Origin: Megaustenia siamemsis
Taxonomy: Eukaryota > Mollusca > Gastropoda > Stylommatophora > Ariophantidae
Length of the DNA: 64,000 nt
Reading direction: 5' to 3'
NCBI GenBank assembly: GCA_032433765.1
Contig: JAVIAB010000041.1
Location: forward strand, 77,862,335-77,926,334
Shown here: positions 1-11,576 of the stretch, piece by piece
Layout: every line of letters begins with the position of its first letter
How positions within the stretch are numbered: position 1 is the stretch's first letter
The notes under the pieces: generated by a model
The model's database searches: none
The model's input: the letters and a program-made list of their open reading frames with translations, nothing else
What the model was told of the DNA's origin: nothing
Program-made: the position numbers and the translations under genes

Positions 1-116
1 CTTAACGTGAGGATAGTAATACAAGACACACATGACATCACGAAACTTCAATACTCAAATGTAAAATATGATATTCTAAAATTGCATCAGGAATATATTC
101 AAATTATACAATTATA

Positions 117-182
117 AAGAAAGAAAGAAAGAAAAAAAAGAAAGAAAATAGAAAGAAAAAAGAAAGAAAGAAAGAAAGAAAA
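117..182. repeat. (GAAA)n microsatellite
   Basis: Imperfect GAAA repeats on the plus strand directly before a LINE-A fragment. Confidence 0.8.
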
Positions 183-420
183 CAAATGATGAAGTCTTAA
201 AACAGCTAAAAATTAAAAGAGAACTACTAAACACAATTCAAACAAGACAAATGAGATTTTGTGGGCATGTTAAAAGCAGCCTAGTAATCTTGGTAGTGAA
301 AATACAAGATAAAAGAGGCAAACGAAGACTAACATGGAGGAATAACATCAAAAGATGAACAAGTCAGCCTGCATACCACAGCGCAGTCGAAAGATGTGTA
401 TCTTTTAATACAACATATGA
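183..420 (+). mobile_element. LINE-A fragment, 3' coding end
   Basis: Translates in pieces to NDEVLKQLKIKRELLNTIQT followed by a GHVK stretch, the C-terminal region of the family labelled LINE-A here (compare 3050-3520). It is 5'-truncated and broken. I judge the family RTE-like from its RT C-terminus and short 3' end; that clade call is an inference. Confidence 0.7.
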
Positions 421-1210
421 ACGTCTCATCAAGCACTACATTTACAAAACTGGCGTGACTATTCTTTGTGTTTAACACCATCTAATAAAACATCTCTAAC
501 AACATCTATTTTGTTCGTGTGTACAACAGCACAAGCGGCAACAAAAAAAGTTGCACATTTTAATGTATTGTCCAGAATGGGATCATAATGTCTTGGGCCT
601 CCACAAATTGCAGATAAATGTCCCTGTTTAGTGATATCACATTATTAGCATGCGCTTTCTGGTGTAGTTTCTGCTAGACTAAATAACAAAGTGCGCCAAT
701 CAATCATTTTTGAGAGTTTCTTAACTCTTTACCACTTGTTTATTGTGTTGGTTAATATTAACTTTCCATTGAGGGTCAAAAGTATCTGAAGTTTATAGAT
801 TTATACATCACACTAATGAAGAAACACGTCAAATCTGACTTATGATACCTTTAAGTCAAGAGATCATGCTATTATTTTTAGACAAAGCTTTCAAGTTTGC
901 TCATTTTCACAACCGGATAGCAGTAATTATTAGAATATTGCGGATGTTGTATTTAAAATTGGGTTCACATAATAAAATACAATCAAAAATAAATTGTAGC
1001 AGCTTAACTTGATCGTGCGACACAATCTTAGCACACTAAGTCGGGAGGTATTTGTTTGCAGTTGTTTTAATGCAATCGTTGCCATGTTCCGTTTCTGTTT
1101 AATGTCGTTATTGTCATTTCTTGATTGTCAGTAAAAAGGAGTTTTGTAAGTTTTCAATATGTTGTTCAATCACCAAGCCTGTTCAAAAATACACGGAGTA
1201 AATCTGTAAA
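421..1210. other. Intronic stretch, nothing recognised
   Basis: AT-rich sequence with no coding signature, CUB exon or clear repeat that I can identify. Confidence 0.5.
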
Positions 1211-1212
1211 AA

Positions 1213-2056
1213 CATCACAGAGATGCCAGGCCTACACATTCATGGGAAGATAATCAATAACTTAAGATATGCTGATGATACTGTTCTACTAGCAGAAAAT
1301 CCTAAAGATCTACAACAATTGCTTAATGAAATAAACATGACAAGCAAACAAATATGGAAAAGATATGAATATCAGAAAGACAAAAACTATGATCATAAAC
1401 AAAGACAATTCTCAAGACCTACAACTAAATATCAAAGTTGAATGAATACATCTAGAGACAGTTCAGAGCTACAACTACCTGGGACATACTATAACCAGTG
1501 ATGGAAAAGTTATAACTGAAATAAATAAAAGAATAGGTATGGCAACAAGTAATTTTAATTCCTTGAAAAATATAATCACATGAAAACAAATAACACCAGG
1601 ACTAAAACTAAGAATAGCAAAATGTTATATCTTCTCAATATTCCTGTATGGTGCGGAAACATGGACATTTGACAAGAAAACAGAACAGAAAATTGAAGCC
1701 TTTGAAAGGTGGATTTATAGACGAATGGAAAGAATTGGATGGAAAGAAAAGAAAAGAAACGATCAAGTTTTAAAACAAATGTAAATAAAAAGAGAACTAC
1801 TAAATACAATACAATTATAACAAGACAAATGAAATTTTTGAGGCATGTTAAACGACACAACAGTCTAATAAAAGTAATATTGGAAGGGAAAATACAACGT
1901 AAAAGAGGCAGAGGCAGACCAAGACTAACATGGACGAGTAACATCAAAAGATGGACAAATGAACCTATGACAATTTGCACCACGAATGCAAGATACAGAG
2001 TTGAATGGCGCTCCATGGTAGCCAGCCTTCGATGCGGAGAAGACACTCAGTGTTGA
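1213..2056 (+). mobile_element. LINE-A copy, 5'-truncated reverse transcriptase
   Basis: Starts inside the reverse transcriptase with MPGLHIHGKIINNLRYADDT, containing the catalytic YADD box, and continues through NYLGHTITSDGK, a CETW-like AETW strand, EAFExWIYRR and a FLRHVKRHNSLIKVILEG tail ending in GRGRPRLTW. Frameshifts and stops (for example after 1441) separate the pieces, so it is inactive. It lies in the intron after CUB domain 6 exon b. Confidence 0.85.
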
Positions 2057-2297
2057 CGTTCTCAAGTCGTTTGTTATGTGTTATAAATATATATATATAT
2101 TTAACTATAATCTTTTTAAACTGTTATTGTTCATCTGTCCGTTCTTGTCAATCAAGAAGTAGAAAGTTTGATTGCGCAATTAATTAAACAATATACGTGT
2201 TTCTCTCCTCATTTAACGATTTTAACATCGTTACTGTTATTGTTACTGTTACTACTGTTATATAAAAATAATATTTTAAAAAAAGAAGAAAAAATAC

Positions 2298-2422
2298 CAT
2301 CGTAAATAGCGACATAGTCGTAGCCACATTCTGGCGAGTTGCCCTCTAAGTAGAAGTCCACAATCGTCAGGGCAATAACATTTGAAGAAAGAGTTGCAAG
2401 TACCCACTGGCAGTTCATGTTA
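2298..2422 (-). CDS. CUB domain 6, exon b (last exon in the window)
   Basis: This 125-nt exon encodes MNCQWVLATL (Cys2), VIALTIVDFYLEG, Cys3 in SPECGYDYVAIYDG. The acceptor is TGCCAG|TAACA and the donor GATG|GTATTT. It has the Glu and Asp typical of calcium-binding CUB domains. The matching c exon should lie to the left of position 1, because I find no c-type sequence in 1-2297. Confidence 0.9.
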
Positions 2423-3049
2423 CTGGCATTTAGAAATGAAATAATTTAGTGTATGTCAAATAAAACTGTAAGAATCTGCTCAAATTTGGTTCAGGTTTTA
2501 TACACGTATTTTTGTTTAACGAGATATGCGAAGAAGATTAGCTTAAATAAAAACGAGTCGGGTGTACCGTTACATTTAAATCACCCGACGTTGCAGTCAT
2601 GCCAATCTGTGATCTATAAATATGATCTGATGATTGTCACGTGGATACAATCCACGAACATATACTGCGCAAGGTAGAGCCATAATGTAATGGGATGTAA
2701 TGCTATATTATCTCCTTAACAAGCGTGTTTCATGACGTGACCTGTGGACCTAGCAATGCTGTATCAGTGGGAATCACCAACATGTGGCGATGGCAGTGTC
2801 TCGTCCCTGAGAGGGTTGTGTACTTTTCAAATTGTCCAGCCGGCTCGTGTGCGTTCCTGTACAATTATATAAGATTTATAAGATAATAAAAGCCTATTGG
2901 GATTTCTGAGTCCCAACTCATGAATAAAAAAAAAATTATAATTGTTACCAGATGATACACTTTTTATCGTTGTTAGGAGTTACATATAAATATACTAACA
3001 AATAGACGTGAAGACGTGATAAACAATAGGTGAAATATACTAACAAGAA

Positions 3050-3520
3050 AACAAATATCAGCAGGACTGAAACTAAGAATGGCAAAATGTTATATCTTCT
3101 CAATATTCCTGTATAGTGCAGAAACATGGACATTAGACAAGAAAACAGAACAGAAAATTGAAGCCTTTGAAATGTGGATTTATAGAAGAATAGGTAGAAT
3201 TGGATGGAAACAAAAGATAACAAACGATGAAGTTTTAAAACAACTGAAAATAAAAAGAGAACTACTAAATACAATTAAGACAAGACAGATGAAATTTTTG
3301 GGGCATGTTAAAAGACACAATAGCCTACTAAAAGTAATATTGGAAGGAAAAAATACAAGTTAAAAGAGGCAGAGGCAGACCAAGACTAACATGGACGAGT
3401 AACATCAAAAGATGGACAAGTCAATCTATGACAGCCTGCACCATCAAAGCAAGAAACAGAGTAGAATGGCGATCCATGGTAGACAACCTTCGTAGCGGAG
3501 AAGGCACGCGATGATGATGA
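3050..3520 (+). mobile_element. LINE-A copy, 3' fragment
   Basis: Encodes AKCYIFSIFLYSAETWTLDK through MKFLGHVKRHNSLLKVILEG and the RPRLTWTSNIKRW tail, then ends in a (GAT)n run, the 3' end seen in other LINE-A copies. One frameshift near 3360 breaks the frame. The fragment is 5'-truncated and is the best preserved LINE-A tail in the left part of the window. Confidence 0.83.
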
Positions 3521-3885
3521 TGAGGAGTTTCCGCTCTAATGGAATCAAATCAAATATTTTAAAAATGATAACACAAAAATCAGGGGTGAAAGTGTTAAAA
3601 CATTTGTTAAAATTGCGTGTAAAAAAATAATAAAATATCTTTCAGCTTGAGCACAGGCGATCAAGCAAGAGCTTAGGTTTTAGATTCAGCGAAGATCTGA
3701 TGACACACGCAATTACTACAGGGTCATTTTGATGGACGCGTCAAAACCACAGATGATAAACTGAACAAACAGGTTGTTCACGTTATGGCTTAGTTAGTGA
3801 ACGAAGGACAGTAGCAATAGCATTTCTTAAACTATTAAAATATAACTCTAATTTTCATGAAAACTTTAATGATCACCATCAGGTT
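3521..3885. other. Intronic stretch, nothing recognised
   Basis: No exon, repeat or element recognised between two LINE fragments. Confidence 0.45.
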
Positions 3886-3887
3886 GC

Positions 3888-4190
3888 GTGTCTTTTACAG
3901 AATATTCCTGTCGCCGAAGCCACTCTCAAGTAATCTCTGTCTCTAGTCAAATCTTAAACTTCTGTTATCAATGTCTCTTTAATGTCTTGATGCCACCATC
4001 TTCTTGTTGTTCCATGCCTCTTCTTCATGGAACCATGATATCCATTATTGTACTTTCCAACCCACAATATACCTTTTGACAAGACAAAGTATTTTAATGT
4101 ACTCTCTAAAATGTTCTTTATACACCAGTTCTTTTCATTGTTTATATTCTTTAATACGTCCTCATTATTCAAAACAACTTAAGAATCGTT
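3888..4190 (-). mobile_element. LINE-E tail fragment
   Basis: On the minus strand pieces read DVLKNINNEKNWCIKNILES, MEQQEDGGIKT and LETEIT, matching the 3' end of the LINE labelled E here (better preserved at 23520-24105 on the plus strand). It is short and broken. The 22-bp minisatellite begins about 70 bp to the right. Confidence 0.6.
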
Positions 4191-4239
4191 CGGCATATTT
4201 TTATCTCAAATTTACCAATTGTATTCGTTGTTTTTTTGG

Positions 4240-6125
4240 GAGATATCCTTCTGCTCTCTTGCTAGTATCATTCTGATCTCCTGCTCGCATCCTTCTGATC
4301 TCCTGCTGATATCCTTCTGATCTCCTGCTGATATCCTTCTGGTCTCCTGCTGATATCCTTATGATCTCCTGCTTGCATCCTTCTGATCTCCTGCTGACAT
4401 CCTTCTGGTCTCCTGCTGATATCCTTCTGATCTCCTGCTGATATCCTTCTGATCTCCTGCTCGCATCCTTCTGATCTCCTGCTGATATCCTTCTGATCTG
4501 CTGCTGATATCCTTCTGATCTCCTGCTCGCATCCTTCTGATCTCCTGCTTGCATCCTTCTAATCTCCTGCTCGCATCCTTCTGATCTCCTGCTGATATCC
4601 TTCTGATCTCCTGCTCGCATCCTTCTGATCTCCTGCTCGCATCCTTCTGATCTCCTGCTGATATCCTTCTGGTCTCCTGCTGATATCCTTATGATCTCCT
4701 GCTTGCATCCTTCTGATCTCCTGCTGATATCCTTCTGGTCTCCTGCTCGCATCCTTCTGATCTCCTGCTGATCTCCTTCTGATCTCCTGCTTGCATCCTT
4801 CTAATCTCCTGCTCGCATCCTTCTGATCTCCTGCTGATATCCTTCTGATCTCCTGCTCGCATCCTTCTGATCTCCTGCTCGCATCCTTCTGATCTCCTGC
4901 TGATATCCTTCTGATCTGCTGCTGATATCCTTCTGATCTCCTGCTCGCATCCTTCTGATCTCCTGCTCGCATCCTTCTGATCTCCTGCTGATATCCTTCT
5001 GATCTCCTGCTGATATCCTTCTGATCTCCTGCTCGCAACCTTCTGATCTCCTGATGATATCCTTCTGATCTCCTGCTGATATCCTTCTGATCTCCTGCTC
5101 GCATCCTTCTGATCTCCTGCTGATATCCTTCTGATCTCCTGCTGATATCCTTCTGATCTCCTGCCCGCATCCTTCTGATCTTCTTCTGATATCCTTCTGA
5201 TCTCCTGCTCGCATCTTTCTGATCTCCTGCCCGCATCCTTCTGATCTCCTGCTCGCAACCTTCTGATCTCCTGCTGATATCCTTCTGATCTCCTGCTCGC
5301 AACCTTCTGATCTCCTGCTGATATCTTTCTGATCTCCTGCCCGCATCCTTCTGATCTCCTGCTCGCAACCTTCTGATCTCCTGCTGATATCCTTCTGATC
5401 TCCTGCCCGCATCCTTCTGATCTTCTGCTGATATCCTTCTGATCTCATGCTCGCATCCTTCTGATCTGCTGCTCGCATCCTTCTGATCTGCTGCTGATAT
5501 CCTTCTGATCTCATGCTCGCATCCTTCTGATCTCCTGCTCGCATCCTTCTGATCTGCTGCCGATATCCTTCTGATCTCATGCTCGCATCCTTCTGATCTC
5601 CTGCTCGCATCCTTCTGATCTGCTGCTGATATCCTTCTGATCTCCTGCTCGCATCCTTCTGATCTGCTCGCATCCTTCTGATCTGCTGCTGATATCCTTC
5701 TGATCTCATGCTCGCATCCTTCTGATCTCCTGCTGATATCCTTCTGATCTGCTGCTGATATCCTTCTGATCTCCTGCTCGCATCCTTCTGATCTCCTGCT
5801 CGCATCCTTCTGATCTCCTGCTGATATCCTTCTGATCTTCTGCTGATATCCTTCTGATCTCCTGCTCGCATCCTTCTGATCTTCTGCTGATATCCTTCTG
5901 ATCTTCTGCTGATATCCTTCTGATCTCCTGCTGATATCCTTCTGATCTCTGCTCGCATCCTTCTGATCTCCTGCTGATATCCTTCTGATCTTCTGCTGAT
6001 ATCCTTCTGATCTCCTGCTGATATCCTTCTGATCTCCTGCTGATATCCTTCTGCTCTCCGGCTGGTATCCTTCTGCTCTCTTGCTGGTATCCTTCTTCCC
6101 ACTTACTGATATTCTTCTGCTCTCA
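4240..6125. repeat. 22-bp minisatellite, about 80 copies
   Basis: Tandem array of a 22-bp unit (plus strand GATATCCTTCTGATCTCCTG then CT), with a frequent variant carrying CGC in place of the first GAT. A few units are shortened, for example near 5665 and 5945. Because 22 is not a multiple of three, the minus strand cycles through three frames with a period of 66 nt, and none contains a stop. This produces open frames of up to 433 codons with a 22-residue repeat (AGDQKDISRRSEGCEQEIRR is a typical stretch). No splice sites or other coding evidence tie it to the CUB gene, so I annotate it as a repeat and not a gene. Confidence 0.95.
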
Positions 6126-6655
6126 TTCTAGCAGTGTCCATTATTAATTACTACAAATCCCATATATTCATAGTTTGTAACACTTTGAAGCTGGTGATGG
6201 TGATTTTGTTTTTGTCAATGGGCATCTTAATTGCCTATACGTTTAGACCAATGTTTTGCTCTTCACTGTGCTTTTTAACACGCTCTGTTGTCCATTTTCG
6301 TCAATTAGAACTGATTGAGAATAGGATTGTAACATCATAACATCAGAGTCTTTGAATGGTGTTAATATTTATTGTTTAAAAAAGGATCTCATTTCACAAA
6401 AGTATTATCGTTTCTGATATCACTCGTTACGTTCTCAGTTTAGATGTTGATCAGGAATGACATTATTTTATGTTCATGGAATCAGTTTCATTGCGGTAGG
6501 AGCATCCCCATATCCGCTCCACCGATATATCCCATCATTTCTAGAAATCTTATGCATATTGATTGCTCCATAGAGGTGTTGATTGCAGATACGTCTGTTT
6601 TTTCTCTAAGTACTTCCGTTTCGACGAGATCCATTTTTCTCCTCAATCTTCCAAT
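6126..6655. other. Intronic stretch, nothing recognised
   Basis: No recognisable exon or element between the minisatellite and LINE-B. Confidence 0.45.
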
Positions 6656-8080
6656 TGAAACAGGAGTGCAATGGCTGCACATAATATTTAACGCAGCATG
6701 GCACCAACAACAAGCTCCAGAAGACTGGCAACAGGCAACCATCATACCAATATGGAAAAAGAAAGGTAACAAAAGAGACTGTAATCAATATAGAGGTATA
6801 TCTCTTCTCAGCCATGTAGGGAAACTATACGCCAAAATCTTGGAAAAAAAGGCTGAGACCAATAATAGAACTACAGTTAAGCGATTCTCAAATGGGGTTC
6901 CGAAAAAAACAGAGGATGTACTGACGCACTATTCACATTAAAACAGCTTGCAGAAAAAACGACAGAACACAATCAAAACTTATACATAGCCTTCATTGAC
7001 CAGGAAAAAGCATTCGACAGAGTAAACATAGATAAACTGTGGGAGATACTAACAACATACGGTGTAAGCCAACATCTAACCAACCTTATTAAAAGTCTCT
7101 ACGTCAACATCAGCTGCAGGGTCAGAACAGCAGCAGGTTACACAGACCAGTTCGAAGTTAGATCAGGTGTAAGACAGGGGTGCGTACTATCCACCCCTCC
7201 CCCCTACTGTTTATTACATGCATGGATCATATATGCAAGCTAGCCAACCCATCAGAGACAGAGGAGATCAACGAGCTTTTATTTGCAGACGACCTGGCAC
7301 TAATACATGAAACAATAGAAGACCTACAAGAACACTTAAACAAACTCAACATCTCAGGCACAAAATACAACATGAAAATCAACATCAACAAAACAGAAGT
7401 CATGAATGTCGCCAAAAATAAACAGAACATCAACATAACTATAGAAGGCAGACAACTAAAACAAGTAGAGGAATTCAAATACCTAGGAAGTCTAATGACA
7501 AACGATAATTCTCAAACAGCAGAGATAGAATCAAGATGCAACAAAGCTTGTCAAATCATCGGACAGTTATCACCACAATTGTCCAACAAGGAAATAACTC
7601 TGGAGGCAAAACGAGCACTATACAATGCAATCTTCATCCCAACGTTGTGCTACAAATGCCAGACCTAGACCCTAGATGCAAGAACAATAAGAAAAAATAA
7701 CCTCTACAGAGATTAAATGTGTTAGACGAATGACAGGAAATAGTCTGAGAGATAAGATCAGAAATGAAGAAATGAGAAAAAAGCTAGGAATAGCCCCCGC
7801 CATAGAATATATAAGGAAACAACAGATAAAATGGTTTGGCCACGTGACGAGGCAGAAAAACAAAACACAACACAACGAGCCTTCAACAAACGTTGTGAGA
7901 ACACCAGACCCAAGGGTCGACCACGGAAAAGATGGGTCGATGGAATATTAGAAGCACTAGGAAACATAACAGCAGCAGAGGCGAACAGAAGAGCAAAAGA
8001 TCGCAAATTATATCTCCCCTCGACGCTGAAAGGCAGATGAGGAATTAAAGAGGAGGAAGAATCTTCCAATATAAACATCA
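6656..8080 (+). mobile_element. LINE-B copy, reverse transcriptase, broken
   Basis: Encodes, across several frames, QQATIIPIWKKKGNKRDCNQ with YRGISLLSHVGKLYAKIL, then IAFIDQEKAFDRV, VRSGVRQGCVLS, LLFADDLALI (catalytic FADD), EFKYLGSLMTND and a C-terminal tail KWFGHVTRQ with GRPRKRWVDGI and EANRRAKDRKLYLP. The order is that of an RT palm and thumb in an RTE-like non-LTR element. Frame changes near 6890, 7190, 7670 and 7900 make it inactive. It is 5'-truncated, lacking an endonuclease. Confidence 0.88.
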
Positions 8081-8172
8081 TTGTCCCACCCATCTCTTCT
8101 CTTAAGGTATGAAAAACAAACTTGGCGATGTCCTCTTTTGTAAAGCCGCACTCACTTATCAGAGATGCCAGC

Positions 8173-8415
8173 GAGCATCATTGCCGTGTACACCGGTGAA
8201 CGTATCGGTTATTTCATCGTCATGTACACCGGTGAACCTATCGGCTATTTTATCGTTGTGTACACCGGTGAACCTATCGGCTCTTTCATCGTCGTGTACA
8301 CCGGTGAACCTATCGGCTCTTTCATCGTCGTGTACACCGGTGAACCTATCGGCTCTTTCATCGTCGTGTACACCGGTGAACATATCGGCTATTTCATTGT
8401 CGTGTACACCGATAT
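8173..8415. repeat. 36-bp minisatellite, about 7 copies
   Basis: Unit begins GTGTACACCGGTGAACCTAT and continues to a total of 36 bp, with a central CACCGGTG palindrome. As 36 is a multiple of three, long open frames appear on both strands (12-residue repeats such as VYTGEPIGSFIV). No flanking coding evidence. Confidence 0.93.
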
Positions 8416-8564
8416 GCTCTGGACAGGCATGGAAGGATGGTGCCATCTTTACTTCAATAGTTAATACAACGAACAAATATATTTTATCCACAATTCTGAA
8501 GCTTGTTATTCGTGATACAGTTGCTTGCTTGCATGTATTCGTCCAATGACTAAAGGAATACACC

Positions 8565-8690
8565 TCTTCATCCATCCGCCCTTAAGATGTCGTGTTACGT
8601 GATCGTGTCTGCGATGTTTTGTGGTTTGCAGTAAAACTGTGATATTTGCGCCTTTAGGCCCAACACATTCAGCTTCAGCATGCGTGAAAT
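8565..8690 (-). repeat. Dispersed repeat related to the 384-bp insertion at 14770
   Basis: Read on the minus strand it resembles 14975-15078: a TTGGGCC then AAAGGCGCAAATAT stretch, a long ACAACAC-type run and GGCGGATGATGAAGAGG. It is a second, partial copy of that interspersed element. Confidence 0.65.
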
Positions 8691-8801
8691 AGTGATTTGA
8701 TAAGGTGCACTAGGGGGGTTGGAAAGCTCATGCATTTAAAGATGTTTCATAGTTTTAATAAGTGAGAAATAAAAGGAGAGACATAACAAGATTGCTTGCT
8801 A

Positions 8802-8804
<3 letters not shown>

Positions 8805-8852
<48 letters not shown>
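8805..8852. repeat. (AT)n microsatellite
   Basis: Uninterrupted AT dinucleotides bordering a LINE-C tail. Confidence 0.95.
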
Positions 8853-8854
<2 letters not shown>

Positions 8855-9545
8855 TCATGTACCATACCGGCTAGCGTAGGCGATCATGTCCCTCCACAAT
8901 CTTCTATCTACAATGCATCGTATCAGTTCTGATGTTGACTGTTTTCCAACCCATGACACCAAACTATCCAGTAGTTTCTCTCTTTATCGTCCGCGATCTC
9001 TCTTTCCTTTTATTTTGCCAGCTGTAACCAAGTATTCCAACTTTCCTCTGCTCATGATATGCCTGTAAAATGTTGATTGCTTCTTTCTGATGTTTTTTTC
9101 TGAGCTGATTTTTGTGTTGGCCTCTTTGAGAACTTCCTCATTGGTCTTTTTAGCTGTCCAGTGAACTTTCAACATTCTTCTGAGAAATCCCATCTCTGTG
9201 GCCTCTAATCGTCTTTTCATTTGTTTGTCTACTGTCCATGATTCGCTTCTATAGGTCAGAGTTGGTTCTATATTGCACCGATGAACTCTCTTTCTCATTT
9301 CTATTGACATAGATTTGTTGCATAAGATATTTTTTCATTTTCTGAAATGCTATTTTGGCCTGAGCTATTCTACTTTTTATTTCCGTGGTGCATCTTCCAA
9401 CCGATGTTTTTATTGTGCCCACGTATTTGACGAGTTGCACTTGTTTCAAATTTGTCCTGTTTATTTTTATGCTGCACGCTGGTAAGGATTGTTTCTTCGA
9501 TATGACCATTACTTCTGTTTTCTTACTATTCAGACTGAGACATTT
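8853..9545 (-). mobile_element. LINE-C fragment
   Basis: Minus-strand pieces read VKYVGTIKTSVGRCTTEIKS, LTYRSESWTVDKQMKRRLEA, MGFLRRMLKVHWTAKKTNEE and a REL-like GKLEYLVTAGKIKGKRDRGR tail, the thumb and C-terminus of a non-LTR reverse transcriptase (family labelled C). It is broken by frameshifts and 5'-truncated, with a (TA)n tract on each side. Confidence 0.8.
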
Positions 9546-9571
9546 CTTGGTGCTTTCTTTTAATATTATAT

Positions 9572-9573
9572 TC

Positions 9574-9624
<51 letters not shown>

Positions 9625-9642
9625 TGTATATATATATATATA
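9572..9642. repeat. (TA)n microsatellite
   Basis: TA dinucleotides with a short TACTGTATA interruption. Confidence 0.93.
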
Positions 9643-10025
9643 TAAACAAGAAAAATAGTTCTTAAATGGTATGTAGAACCAGCTTTAACATATTGGTGTG
9701 AATCATAGATAATAGGACAACAGACATGAACATCACAGGAGGTTGTAGAAATGTGGTTTTACAGACGAATGTTGAGCATTTCATGGACAGCTAAGAAGAG
9801 TAATGAAAACGTTCTGAAAGAGGAAAAAGCAAAGAAAGAGCTAATGTTCGATATTAGAAAGAAACAATCATCATTTTTTGGCCATGCTATGAGAAGGGAA
9901 CAACTGAAATATATTGTAACAACTGGGAACATTGAAGGACGAGCAGAAATGATAAATAATGTCGAGATAGAAAGTTGTGTAGAGACACGATCACCTACGC
10001 CAGCAGGCATGATACTTGATGATGA
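9643..10025 (+). mobile_element. LINE-C fragment, opposite orientation
   Basis: Encodes VEMWFYRRMLSISWTAKKSN, then LMFDIRKKQSSFFGHAMRRE and an LKYIVTTGNIEG tail, ending with SPTPAGM. It belongs to the same family as the minus-strand copy at 8853-9545, so the two form a loose inverted pair around the (TA)n tract. Confidence 0.8.
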
Positions 10026-10036
10026 TAATAAATATT

Positions 10037-10043
10037 GTAAGTA

Positions 10044-10076
<33 letters not shown>

Positions 10077-10084
10077 ATGTATAT
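10037..10084. repeat. (GT)n microsatellite
   Basis: GT dinucleotides at the 3' end of the LINE-C fragment. Confidence 0.92.
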
Positions 10085-10288
10085 AGAAAATAAAAAAAAA
10101 TTGTATTTTATTAATCAACCGCTGCATGTATAACATATTGTACAATCATACATGTGTTATTAAAAAATTTCATCTCATAAATTTCATGGGCTGAATGATT
10201 GAAATGTTAAAACGATGGAATTTTAAGGGTGTTTTTTTTTCATGATCTAATTAGAAACAAGATGATGGTGGCAACATGCAATTCTTAC

Positions 10289-10370
10289 TTTGGATAATAG
10301 TCGGGATAATGTTGTGACGTCAGGTAGTTGGCATTTTCTGTGACCCATATTGCTCCGTGACTACATTCAT
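10289..10370 (-). CDS. CUB domain 6, exon a
   Basis: This 82-nt exon encodes DECSHGAIWVTENANYLTSQ then HYPDYYP, with Cys1 and a slightly altered SPNYP motif (SQHYP). The acceptor is GTCACAG|ATGAA and the donor CCAAA|GTAAGA. The next exon lies 7.9 kb downstream, beyond LINE fragments and the large 22-bp minisatellite. Confidence 0.88.
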
Positions 10371-10474
10371 CTGTGACAGTAAATTATTTTAAATGTTCAA
10401 GTTAATTGCCCTTTGAATACGTTAATTAATTGACATTCATGCATTAAAAGAATGATTGTTTTTCTTCACAAAAC

Positions 10475-10632
10475 CATGAATGTTACTCAATGCATATTCA
10501 TAATCAAGTCATGAAAAAAGCTTTCTATATTTCTACTCAATGCATATTCATAATCAAGTCATGAAAAAAGCTTTATATTTCTACAATGCATATTCATAAT
10601 CAAGTCATGAAAAAGCTTTCTATATTTCTAAA
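10475..10632. repeat. About 50-bp tandem repeat, 3 copies
   Basis: Unit begins AATGCATATTCATAATCAAG and runs through TCATGAAAAAAGCTTT to a TATATTTCTA end. Three copies differ by small deletions. Confidence 0.88.
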
Positions 10633-11084
10633 TAGTGAATTGTTCACAATAAAATCCATGGAACAGGCAAGTAATTGTTGTGCTACAGTAAAGCTGATAG
10701 CATAAGCAAGCAGTGAGGTCTAACGTACACTCATACAATCATAGAATGAGGTGTGAGAGGTAGTCAAGAATGGCACGTGTAACAGCAGGAGATAGAACAT
10801 GAAAGAGAGAGCGAGAGAGAGAGAGTACTCATTTCTATAACAAACTAACCTTTAGACAATAAAAGATCTTCACCTGGGACAAAGACAATCAAAACCAAAT
10901 AATTTAAAGGTCCGATGAAAAAAAAACATTGCAGCTGTACGTAATAAACCTATGCAAACACAAAGACCAATACAAACCATACGATAAACAAGGAATAGGA
11001 CAAAGTGGATACAAATATCATAATCTTATTCGAATCCATCATAAAACTAACACCAAGGACTAGAATTCTATTCTAATTTACCAA

Positions 11085-11575
11085 AGGTTTGTGCATAGTA
11101 CACTTCATTGCGGATCAGAAACTTGGACTACATATGTACGGCGTGAGAAAATGTTGAACACCTTTCATGTGCATTGCTTTCGCGAGATAATGAACATCAC
11201 ATATGGTAGGCCAAAGTAACTAAGTCTAACGTCATTCAGCGAGCCTACGTCCCATACATCATGACAACACTTAAGAGTCAGCGACTAACGTGGTTGGGCT
11301 ACGAAAGAAGAATTAAAAACAAAGGTATTCCAAAACACCTATTGCATAGCAAATTTGGGAAGGAAAGAGAACAAAGGGCAGACCAGTGCTGAGATATTAG
11401 GATATGTAAACAGCTTCTTTAAGTTAATATTCTATCAACGAAAGAAATTACGAAAGCCTAGCATCAGATCGGGGCACATGGAAAACAACAATACATTTAA
11501 AAAAAACGGAATAGAAACATTCAAGGAAGCGTTGGTGTCAAAATCAGATGACAAAAGAAGCAGGGGAAAGGGGAT
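11085..11575 (+). mobile_element. LINE-like C-terminal tail, decayed
   Basis: Pieces read HCGSETWTTY, HCFREIMNIT, RLTWLGYERRIKNKGIPKHL and FGKERE, the pattern of the C-terminal tail of an RTE-like non-LTR element. Stops and frameshifts abound and family membership is uncertain. Confidence 0.55.
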
Positions 11576-11576
11576 G

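Noticed and set aside
4801..6102. 433-codon open frame with a charged 22-residue repeat, looking like a repetitive protein gene
   Set aside because: It is produced by a 22-bp tandem repeat that lacks stops in all minus-strand frames; several overlapping frames of similar quality exist and no promoter, splice or conserved domain supports a gene.
8109..8575. Repeat proteins on both strands (VYTGEPIGSFIV and GVHDDERADRFT types)
   Set aside because: Both come from the same 36-bp minisatellite, whose length is divisible by three.
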